From: Liolophura sinensis
Lineage: Eukaryota > Mollusca > Polyplacophora > Chitonida > Chitonidae
DNA: 64,000 nucleotides
Direction of reading: 5' to 3'
Assembly (NCBI RefSeq): GCF_032854445.1
Contig: NC_088306.1
Location: 31,013,157 to 31,077,156 of the forward strand
The notes under the pieces are model-generated. The model worked only from the letters and a program-made list of their open reading frames with translations. It was not told where the DNA came from and ran no database searches. Within the stretch, counting starts at the first letter, position 1; each line of letters starts with the position of its first letter. Below are positions 54,435-61,886 of the stretch, in pieces. A program made the translations under genes and the position numbers.

Positions 54435-55717
54435 TCTCGATGTGCAGCTTTGCGTCCATGATCACATAGAGATATACGTTCAACACGCCGGGATCTTCTC
54501 TCTCTTTTGTCACCTGTATCGTAATCCCCTCGCTGGCGTTCATCACGCGCCTCCCACTGCCATGCATCTCGTCATCGTCGCTTGGCCTAAGGTCAAGCCA
54601 GAAGGCGTGCTTGTGCGTCAAGAACTCTTCCAGGGAGACGTCTGCCAGGCCTAAGTCTTTAACGACCCTGGCCTCCTCAGGGTTCCGCTTCCGTAGAGGT
54701 GAGCTGGCGAAGAACCTCTGGACCTCGCCCTATTGCTGGTATGCCCTGGCTGTACAGCTGATTGGGGACCCCTTCTATTGTGACTTCTACTTTGGTGATC
54801 TTCAGGTTGTAGAAGGATTTTGACCTCCTCTTCCACGGGGTTCCTTTAGTCTCGAACAGCATGAGGATGCCCTTCACTGCTCTTGCGGGCGTGTTCAGGT
54901 TTATGTTCCAGAGAGTATCAGACTTGTCCTTCACAAACTTTCGGTTGCGGAGGACGCGATCATACAGTATGGAGACGCCCCCGGCAAACTGGGTGCGGAT
55001 CTGTCTAGCGAGCTCCTCTTCAGTGACCATATCGAACTCCAGGCTGATGTTGTCGATGGTGTAAGTCGCGTCGGCATCGTCTGTTGCCTGGATGACCCGG
55101 CCGTAATCGTTGAACGTCAGTTCGTACTCCAGTCGGTCGGCCAAGGCACTCTGGTAGAATGGCATGTGGCTGTCTAGAAGCTCAAAGTCTAGCGGGAGGT
55201 GGAACCGGCTGCCAAAGGCGTTAGCAATGGCATTTTCTCCAGTATTGTCGTCACTTGCGTCCCCTGCTCCGACTTGAAGTTTAAGCATTATTTCGCTGCC
55301 GATGCCTTGGTAGGCCGCATTCCGCCGTTCGTTTTTGGTCAGCCATAAGTCGCCGTAGCAATGAAACACATCAGAGTCGTCGATGGGCATTACCTCATTC
55401 CCGCTGATTCTGATGGTGGTTTCCTTGACTACTGCGCGCCAGAGATTCCCGACCACTGTGGCGTTCGGGTCGGATGAATTGATCGTGATCGAGAAGGGCA
55501 AGCGCACGGTACCGGGCACAATGACGTCATTTACGTTGAGGTTGGGGAAGCGGACCAAGAGTTGTTGATTCTGGTCGATCGTACTCGGGTTGTTGGTGAC
55601 GACCAAGGACTGCGGTACACCTTGTACCCCCCGAGGCTTACGGAGTGTTTTGAAAGGGTTTAGCCTGCGTCCGTATGCATCCATTCTTTTATTGAAGGCA
55701 TACCTTGCAATGTTCAA
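54406..55717 (-). pseudogene. Major capsid protein, double-jelly-roll type, frameshifted
   Basis: Forms the trimeric capsomer of the predicted virion. The long N-terminal part (54677-55717) is open: basic start, then SLVVTNNPSTIDQNQQLLVR, the VPGTVRLPFSI strand, SGNEVMPIDDSDVFHCYGDLW, LPLDFELLDSHMPFYQSAL, LEYELTFNDYGRVIQA and ITKVEVTIEGVPNQLYSQG. The frame changes at about 54745, and the last 90 or so codons (to 54406; DLRPSDDDEMHGSGRRVMNA, then DAKLHIENGRF) lie in another frame. The first in-frame ATG is at 55684; the codon at 55717 is TTG, perhaps a lost ATG. The total of about 435 residues fits Polinton capsid proteins. It is divergent from, and only 10-44 bp from, the next gene. Confidence 0.9.
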
Positions 55718-55727
55718 TACGAGGATT

Positions 55728-56996
55728 ATGGCAGACTATGACGTTGATAACCAGGCGTACGACACCAGAGAGGACAACGCCCAAGAGGATACGAGAGAGG
55801 AGAACAACATCGACGACGAGCGGACCCCTCTCCTTGCAGGTCGTTAATGATTATTACAAAAACTTGGAGGAGATGTATGGCCTCCCCCCCCCAAAAGTCT
55901 CAAAGGCTATTACATGAATTTTGAGATTAGCGAAGAAGGGAAAGTGCGACTCAAAGATTACCGCGATGTGAAAATCATCCACAAACGAACAGGTGGACCG
56001 CGAGTCCTCACATCAATCGCCATCCAAAAAGGTGGGGGTGAGGCTATTCGACTGGGGCTGGGCTTTGAAAACTGGAGAAAGACAATCCAGCCATCGTTGC
56101 ATCCGGTAGCAGTCGCAGCCCTGGAGACAGCGAGTTCAGAACTCGGTGCCGCGGCCGCCGAGGCAGATACCATGGAGCTGAAGGATTTAAACCAAGCAGC
56201 GAAAAAGGCCGATGAAGCTGTCCACACACTGGAAACAAGCTTGACGGATAGTGAGGTCGGGCGGGCTCTTGAAACGATAAACGACCCTCCTCTTCCCATG
56301 CAAGAACTTCTGGGGCTTGACAAGGCACTGCAGACCTCGGAAGGCCAACACGCCAATAACCTCGCCAAGCTGTCAAGTCTCGATAAGGACATGGCAAAAC
56401 AAAAACAGAAGAAGGAGGAGGCCACTGATGAATTCTCCCGGCGCCGGATCGCAGACCGGATAAGGAATCTCGAGGACGAGAGGGTGGCCCGGCTCGAAGC
56501 AGCCTCTTTAACGGCCGAAGCCCTGCGCACGCAAATACACCGCATCAAGCAGACGGTCGATCGCATCCTACACAAGGATACCACTCTGGCCGAGCGCGTC
56601 CGCACCCTCTTCCGGGAGCAGGGAATAACCGTGGTCTCCATTCTCACAGCAATTGGGATGACGATCTCCACACTGGGGCTAGCGATAAAGTTGGCGCTGA
56701 CTGGCGGGTCCGGCGGGGGCATCCAGCCAACGCTACCTCCATCCTACGGGCGTGGTCTTAAAGAATGGGTGAAAAAGCATCTCCAGTCCTTGGCGCGCGC
56801 CCTTTGCAGGCTGGCTGGGAAGGCTGCCGCTGCGATTCCAAGTATTATTGGCAGTATCGTGTCCTGGCTACTGAACCTTCTCGGGAAAGCGGCTGGGTGG
56901 GTAGCCGATAATGTCTGGGCTCTAGTCGTCGCAGTAGGTGGCCTAATGCTCGTGGCTGTTCGCAAGTATTTAACGCATAGTCCACAGCAGCAGTAA
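55728..56996 (+). pseudogene. Coiled-coil and multi-hydrophobic Polinton protein, frameshifted at a C run
   Basis: Start chosen at ATG 55728 (MADYDVDNQAYD; acidic, ends ERTPLL). The frame changes near 55835 and again at a C9 run (55884-55892), after which about 365 codons are open to 56996. Order: an EEGKVRLKDYRDVKIIHKR strand-rich block; a long Ala/Glu/Lys helical region with coiled-coil character (about residues 60-235 of the open part); a hydrophobic segment (VVSILTAIGMTISTLGLAIKL); a Gly-rich linker; and two further hydrophobic stretches near the C-terminus (AAAIPSIIGSIVSWLLNLLGK; VWALVVAVGGLMLVAV). Possibly a membrane or fibre-like virion protein; function unknown. Confidence 0.6.
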
Positions 56997-58269
56997 GCCG
57001 ATACCAACCCCAGCGACGACGATGACTGTCTTCTCCGCATCGTGGTTCTTTTGCTTTGGAAATAGGGGTTCTTGTTTGCCTCCGGCGGCAGCAATATGCT
57101 GAACGCGCGCGGTGGGTGGTGGGACGCTTTCTTATGGCTCAACGATCCCGTTGTCAGGTGCGCGCTTGTGCAAAGTGGGCGCCACTTTAGCGTTCACGCC
57201 CTCATTAGCGCCTAGCTTCTGGTCCTCTGTGGCCACGACGATTTTGTTGTTGTAGTTCGCCACAATGGCCGATCTGCAGAAGCATGTCGCTGGGGGCCAT
57301 ATATAGGCCTATGCCATACAAAAAGTCTACAGCGCTCCCGGCATATTGTAGCACGTCCTGGTAGCGTTTGATAGCAGACGGAAGGTCGATCGGAGAGGAA
57401 ATAGCGTCTTCAACGTTCGCGGCAAACTGTTTTTGCGCGTCGAAGGCTGTGCCCGTGCCTAGAATACGCGCCCTTGTTTGCGCTTGGGCGCCTAGAATAG
57501 CCCACACGTATGTCCGGATGGAATCGTTTAGGCGCTCTACGCTTGGCTGCGTGAATCCTTGCGATGTGTCGACAATGAACGCCGCCCAAACCTCCTCGGC
57601 GTCCTGCTCGATGTAGTCGATGTGGAGCGCTGTAGGCTTTCTAGAGAACGACATCCTGCTCGGATCGAAGGTCCCATCACCAATGGGGCTGTAGCCCGTT
57701 CTCGTGACATAGTAATATGCCACTCCGAGGGCCGTGATTCACCCCTCTGCGCCTCCAGTTTGTGTGCGCATCTACACGGAACTCCCTACAAATCCTCTCA
57801 TAGGCCTTCTCGTCGTAGGGGTTTTTGAATGTCGCCCACGCTCTGTCTTGCGGCAGGGGGGCCTTTATCTCTTCCAAGATCCGCCTAACTTGGTAATACA
57901 CATGGAACGTGTACAGGGCCCTTATTCGTTGGTCGGGGCGAGAAGATGGTGCTTTGCAGAGACGCCACAGCCCGTGGTTGCGCACCAGACCGCGAAGTTC
58001 ACTTGGTTCTGCCAGAATTGCATAGGATGGATGTTCCAGTCCTTAACAATGTCATTGCTGGTTATCTTTGGCAGCCGGTACTTGGCCAACACATCTGTGA
58101 ACTGGACTGGAAAGGCCTTCTTTTCATCGATGTAGGTGTCAAATCGCGTGAGCTGCTCTGCGTGGATTTGGATACTATGAAATGCCCCGGCCTTGTATGT
58201 GGCCTCTCTATTGCACCTGTAAGCCTCGCTGTTCATCGTGGCTAAGATGTTCATCACAATGACTGACAT
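56970..58269 (-). pseudogene. Minor capsid (penton) protein, several lesions
   Basis: Vertex protein partner of the major capsid. From ATG at 58267-58269: MNSEAYRCNREATYKAGAFH, FPVQFTDVLAKYRLPKITSND, then a frame change near 57940, IRALYTFHVYYQVRRILEEI, KAYERICREFRVDAHTNW, a frame change near 57740, MSFSRKPTALHIDYIEQDAE, VWAILGAQAQTRARILGTG, and a frame change near 57268. A TAA lies at 57132-57134, but the same frame continues 53 more codons through a hydrophobic segment (TVIVVAGVGIGLLLLW) to TAA at 56970. If the first stop is a mutation, the native protein had a C-terminal membrane anchor. The identification rests on position and family resemblance, less firmly than for the major capsid. Confidence 0.75.
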
Positions 58270-58570
58270 TCTAAATGGGGCACAGCACACACTGCCTCAT
58301 GCCATTGACAACCTCGATGGTAGCTTTAAAACCGCCCTTCGCGAGATAACATTCTACCCGGCCTGGGTGAATATCCCCACCGGAGTGGGCTTCTTGCTTG
58401 AGGGCAAACGTGTTGAAGTGCCGACGGGCTACTACAATGTCTGTACGCTGGACAAGGACATATTCCGCCCGCATGGGGTTTCTCTGGGATTGAATGAAGC
58501 CACGGGCCGCTTAGTCCTTACGCTCCCTAGAAATACCTTCATAATACTCCAAGAGCTTGCCCCCATCTGA
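58247..58570 (+). CDS. Polinton protein of unknown function (107 aa)
   Basis: Intact frame; the ATG at 58247 or the one at 58259 (MTDILNG) could start it. It contains ITFYPAWVNIPTGVGFLLEG, EVPTGYYNVCTLDKDIFRP, and a C-terminal TLPRNTFIILQEL. The alternating hydrophobic pattern suggests beta structure, as in small capsid or fibre-type proteins. Its 5' end overlaps the 5' end of the minor capsid gene on the other strand by about 20 bp, so both promoters must lie within coding sequence. Function unknown. Confidence 0.55.
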   Translation: MFITMTDILNGAQHTLPHAIDNLDGSFKTALREITFYPAWVNIPTGVGFLLEGKRVEVPTGYYNVCTLDKDIFRPHGVSLGLNEATGRLVLTLPRNTFIILQELAPI

Positions 58571-58585
58571 GGGTTCTCCGACGGG

Positions 58586-58911
58586 ATGACTCCCATAGGG
58601 GGGGGGGGGCTGTGGAGGGTGAAAAGCTACCTAAGTTGGTCTCACACAAAGAAGTCTTCGTGCATTTAGATGAACTGAGCACCTCAGAAAACGTGAGAAT
58701 AACCTCAGATTTCGGTGGTGGTTCAACACTACTTAAAACCATCGCCGTGACTGGTGAAGGGATTAACTGCGGGAAGACGGTTTCATTTCCCAACCCACAG
58801 TACAAAGCCTTGCGCGCCGACTATATAACGCACTTGACCGTGGCGCTTTTAGACAAAGACGGCAAGTATATGAATGTAGGGTACCTCAGTGCTACCCTAG
58901 AAATACAATGA
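58586..58911 (+). pseudogene. Polinton protein of unknown function, frame changed at a G12 run
   Basis: ATG at 58586 (MTPI) leads into twelve G (58598-58609), after which the frame continuing to 58911 is one base off (LPKLVSHKEVFVHLDEL, then SDFGGGSTLLKTIAVTGEG, then HLTVALLDKDGKYMNVGYL). It is rich in beta-type alternation and resembles the preceding gene in style, so the two may be paired subunits. The stop TGA overlaps the next ATG as ATGA. Either the G run has mutated by one base or slippage at it joins the frames. Confidence 0.5.
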
Positions 58912-59608
58912 GTATGGTGGACGCAGCCGGCCCCAGGTCTGCGTGCCTGTCTTTAAGCGACTTGGCAGATGTGTCGGAGTTCGAACTTCAAGGCCAGGAA
59001 GGTAAAATCTACGCCTTCCAGTTTAAATGTGGCAAGTACAACCGCAAAAAGAATACGGGGGGGGGGGGGGGGGGCAAGCAGAACCTACCACGTTTGCTTC
59101 TCTTGAAGATGTCTCATCCTCTGTAGAGCAAGAGCGCAGGTCGCCGTCTGAGGTGATTGAAGAACAAAAACTCTCATTAATTCGCCTTGAAGACCGCTTG
59201 GTTCTTACCAGAGCTCGCGACCCTGATTGGTTTATAGATATGAAGGTGACCCCGATGACGGTCCAGACCACCGGGGCCTGGGTGAAAAAAGTATTCAACT
59301 CCGAAACCTCTTTCGTGTCGTGGGTACCAACCAGCATACTTGGCGCGGCCTCTGAGCGCCGTTCCTCCATGATTACCGGGGTGAAACTAAAGTGGCCTGC
59401 AGAGCACGATGAAAAGGAGCTCAGAATTATGATCAAATTACCGGCCCAGGGCGACCCAGTCATCCGGAGCTCTCTCGAGGATATACGGGTCTTTGCAGGG
59501 GGCGTTCCCAATCACGATGAATTCTATTTAGAGTCCGGTATAAGACTTCGCCGCTTTCGTGTTAGTAGTCCCGACGATTTAGAGTTTACCGACGTTATTG
59601 ATTCGTAG
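58908..59608 (+). pseudogene. Polinton protein of unknown function, frame changed at a G18 run
   Basis: ATG at 58908 inside the ATGA overlap. The first 50 codons (LSLSDLADVSEFELQGQEGK, then FQFKCGKYNRKKN) lead to eighteen G (59057-59074). The remaining 180 codons to 59608 are in another frame: EEQKLSLIRLEDRLVLTRAR, WFIDMKVTPMTVQTTGAWVK, VKLKWPAEHDEKELRIMIKL, and an acidic end. Mixed alpha/beta, with no cysteines of note and no catalytic motif. The N- and C-terminal parts belong together by position and lack of another start. Confidence 0.5.
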
Positions 59609-59618
59609 GACGGACAAT

Positions 59619-60275
59619 ATGGGACGACTGTACCCGGCGATCACGGATGAAATCCCCTTGCCGCCGGAGGGCGCGGCACCGACGATTACGGATGACCATC
59701 CCTTGGCCCCGACCGCGCCGACGATTATGGTTGAAAACCACTTGGCCCCGACCGCGCCGCCGGAGAGCGTGGCGCACGCCCATCGTCTGCAGTATATCAG
59801 CGAAATACAGAGGCAGCTTGAATCTGAGCGAGATCTCCGTCGGGCCTTGTACAAAAAGTACCGGCGCGGTGTCTTAGCCGCCGAGGCCCTTGATTCGGCC
59901 ATGCTCACGGCCGGTTTGGGGATAGGGGTTGCAAGCGTGGGACTACTCACAACAATAATCGCAGCCCCTGCTGTCTTGGCCATGGAAGCTGCGGCCCTAG
60001 CTTGCGGTGTCTTAAATATCGCCGGAAAATTTGTTAGCCGCCTTCTTCACGCAAAGGCCAAGAAACATAACAATATACGGCTGTTGGCTGAGGCCAAACT
60101 TAACAGCATGCGTGCGCAGGTATCTACTGCATTATTTGATGGTGTTATTTCAGATGTAGAGTTCAAGCAAGTCGTTCAGGAGCTCAAGAACTACTCTGAT
60201 CTGAAGCAGGAGATACGCGCCAAGTCTCGTAAGGTATTCAACGCCGTAGAGATCGATGAAAGCACGAAAAAATAG
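59619..60275 (+). CDS. Polinton membrane protein with Pro-rich N-terminus (218 aa)
   Basis: Intact frame from ATG at 59619. The Pro/acidic N-terminus (MGRLYPAITDEIPLPPEGAA) contains a 15-codon repeat (DDHPLAPTAPTI / ENHLAPTAPPE). A charged helix with ISEIQRQLESERDLRRALYK follows at about 60-85. Then come two hydrophobic stretches (MLTAGLGIGVASVGLLTTII; VLAMEAAALACGVLNIAGKF) and a helical C-terminal region (VISDVEFKQVVQELKNYSDL). A two-pass membrane protein is likely. It is the last gene before the long non-coding right arm. Function unknown. Confidence 0.6.
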   Translation: MGRLYPAITDEIPLPPEGAAPTITDDHPLAPTAPTIMVENHLAPTAPPESVAHAHRLQYISEIQRQLESERDLRRALYKKYRRGVLAAEALDSAMLTAGLGIGVASVGLLTTIIAAPAVLAMEAAALACGVLNIAGKFVSRLLHAKAKKHNNIRLLAEAKLNSMRAQVSTALFDGVISDVEFKQVVQELKNYSDLKQEIRAKSRKVFNAVEIDESTKK

Positions 60276-61429
60276 CTTATAGATCGCGGCCGAAAACTAG
60301 CCCGGCAAGAGCTGAAAAACACTCTTTCCGAATGATGTTCTGGGGAGGTGCCCAGGGGGAACTTGTTTGGAACCAGGGCAACCCCATGCTATGTCTCGAG
60401 AGCCCCCGGGGGCAGGGCATTAGCCAGGATCTGACAATAGGGCGTCCAAAAAGGCAGGGGGTTTGGGGGCCGCCGGAGACATTTTATCGCCACTGTATCA
60501 TTGAAAATCAAGACCTTTTAATAGCTTTAATTGTCATTATATCACTGGAAATAATGTATTACTATTGGACCCCAGAAATTGACTGTTTTTGGGGGCACCC
60601 AATATATCACACTTTTCCCACCAATGACTGACACTCAGTGCGAATCACTAAAAAGAGCACATAAATTTTATATTAAACTATGTATGGTTACAATCTGTTA
60701 TTCTTTGGACAACCAAGTGTGAAACAGGAGGTAGAAAAACAAATTGAACTGTGAAATACACAATTCAATACAGATGCAAGGAAAACAATGGCAATTTGGA
60801 GCAGCAGTTCTGACAGTTCAAGTGTGAATGCTGTGAATCAGAAGGTAGAAATAAATAAACTGTGAACCAAAAAATACACAAAAATGCATATAAAAGGAAA
60901 ACAATCAAAATGCATGGTAATTTGGCACAGCAGGTGCATGTCACTCACAGTTACACTACTTCACATTAAAATGCAACGGAACCAAATCAGAATACAGTAT
61001 ACATAGCTCTTACAACTGAGAACAGGCAAAATTATCACCACTGAGTCTGTGACTGTCACTCACTAAAAAGAGTAGTGGCACCAATCACCATACGATTTGA
61101 GCAGCTAAGTCACAGTAGGTAGAAATAATCTTTGTAAAATACAAAGAACAAAACAAAACAAGAAACAATTCAAATACATGTACTATTAGTCACATATCTA
61201 TGTCGAATAATTAACTTTTGGCACAGTGACACAGTAGTGCATGTCAAACATCATTTCTGTCATCTGAATACATATATGAATACACTTTGAAAACTTACAT
61301 GTTAGAAAAATATTCACAATCTAGTATACATACATATAATGGTAATACACTTTGAAACAGTGTACTGGTCTGTGGGCTGGGACTCGCCGTAAAAAAATGT
61401 TCATTCAAAATTTACCCCTTTTCGCTGGA
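60276..61429. other. Right-arm non-coding region of the Polinton
   Basis: About 1.15 kb without a supported gene. The first 250 bp are G-rich (runs such as GGGGGTTTGGGGGCC near 60455); the rest is A/T-rich, with short recurring words such as CACTAAAAAGAG (at about 60644 and 61063). Confidence 0.5.
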
Positions 61430-61432
61430 TTG

Positions 61433-61450
61433 CCCGTCCAGTTGGACGGG
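61433..61450. other. Perfect 8-bp stem hairpin
   Basis: CCCGTCCA GT TGGACGGG, a perfect inverted repeat with a two-base centre, in the Polinton right arm next to a tRNA-like block. Confidence 0.5.
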
Positions 61451-61487
61451 TGAACGGGTGTCTGGCTAGCCTGGTGCCCGGGGGTAA

Positions 61488-61600
61488 AAAAAAATCTGCC
61501 CAGTGTGGGGCTCGAACCCATGGTCCAAAAAAGCAAAAGGCCTGGTTTATAGCTCAGCCTGTTACCAATTAATCACCACCCTAACGGCGGGCTCCGTAGT
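61488..61600 (-). ncRNA. tRNA-like pol III unit, uncertain
   Basis: On the minus strand GGGTTCGAGCCCC resembles a B box and T-arm at about 61507-61522, with a poorer A-box-like TGGTGATTAATTGG about 60 bases upstream. GCCCG at the 5' side can pair with TGGGC at the 3' side as an acceptor-like stem. Nine T (61488-61496 complement) follow as a pol III-type terminator. The anticodon arm does not fold well, so this is not called a tRNA gene. It may be a tRNA-derived insertion. Confidence 0.3.
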
Positions 61601-61629
61601 AGGGCTTAAAAATCCGTAGTTTAAGCCCT
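61601..61629. other. Perfect 10-bp stem hairpin
   Basis: AGGGCTTAAA and TTTAAGCCCT flank a nine-base loop, directly beside the tRNA-like block. Confidence 0.5.
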
Positions 61630-61847
61630 ATACTGGGGAGAAAATCAGCTGAATCACCCTGTTGTGCAACACAGCCGGCCTACATATAGACTATACACCT
61701 TATCTATTAAATGACAACTAGGTCGCCTCATATCAGTGTGTGTGTGTGTAGGCTGGACTTGTAGATAAGCATGTACGCCTTGGCTGGGGAGGCGCCTAAG
61801 GGGGGGGAGGGGTTATGGGGGAAGAAGGGAAAAGCGGGTGAAGGGGA

Positions 61848-61880
61848 GGGGGTGCCAGAACCTATAGTGTGCATACTACT
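61848..61880. repeat. Right terminal inverted repeat of the Polinton
   Basis: The reverse complement reads AGTAGTATGCACACTATAGG and then TTCTGGCACCCCC, matching 47303-47335 with one difference. It ends directly at the duplicated CTTTGG. Confidence 0.85.
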
Positions 61881-61886
61881 CTTTGG
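61881..61886. repeat. Right 6-bp target-site duplication of the Polinton
   Basis: CTTTGG directly after the right inverted repeat; partner of CTTCGG at 47297-47302, with one mismatch. Confidence 0.7.

Larger units (their letters stand above)
47303..61880. mobile_element. Polinton/Maverick element (virus-like DNA transposon), decayed
   Basis: Complete element of 14,578 bp by its ends: AGTAGTAT... terminal inverted repeats and 6-bp flanking duplications inside LINE N. The gene set is diagnostic: family-B DNA polymerase, retroviral-type integrase, A32-type packaging ATPase, double-jelly-roll major capsid and minor capsid proteins, plus about eight uncharacterised proteins. Polintons replicate with their own protein-primed polymerase, integrate with their integrase, and probably can form virions. 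GC content is visibly higher than in the flanking LINEs. All core genes contain frameshifts or stops, so it is no longer autonomous. No adenovirus-type maturation protease was recognised. Confidence 0.93.

Noticed and set aside
55958-56722. Long antisense open frame (254 codons) opposite the coiled-coil Polinton gene
   Set aside because: Low-complexity Ser/Arg/Ala composition mirrors the GC-rich codons of the sense gene, and it has no domain or neighbour logic.
60332-60631. 99-codon frame in the Polinton right arm
   Set aside because: Starts in G-rich non-coding sequence, has no conserved block, and composition changes abruptly midway.
61488-61600. Calling the tRNA-like block a tRNA gene
   Set aside because: The T-arm and a partial acceptor stem are plausible, but the anticodon and D arms do not fold convincingly by eye.
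61736-61751. (TG)n stretch near the right Polinton end as a functional site
   Set aside because: A short simple repeat with no supporting context.
47303-61880. A cellular gene captured by the Polinton
   Set aside because: All frames fit core Polinton genes or compact, uncharacterised element-type genes; none resembles a host gene.
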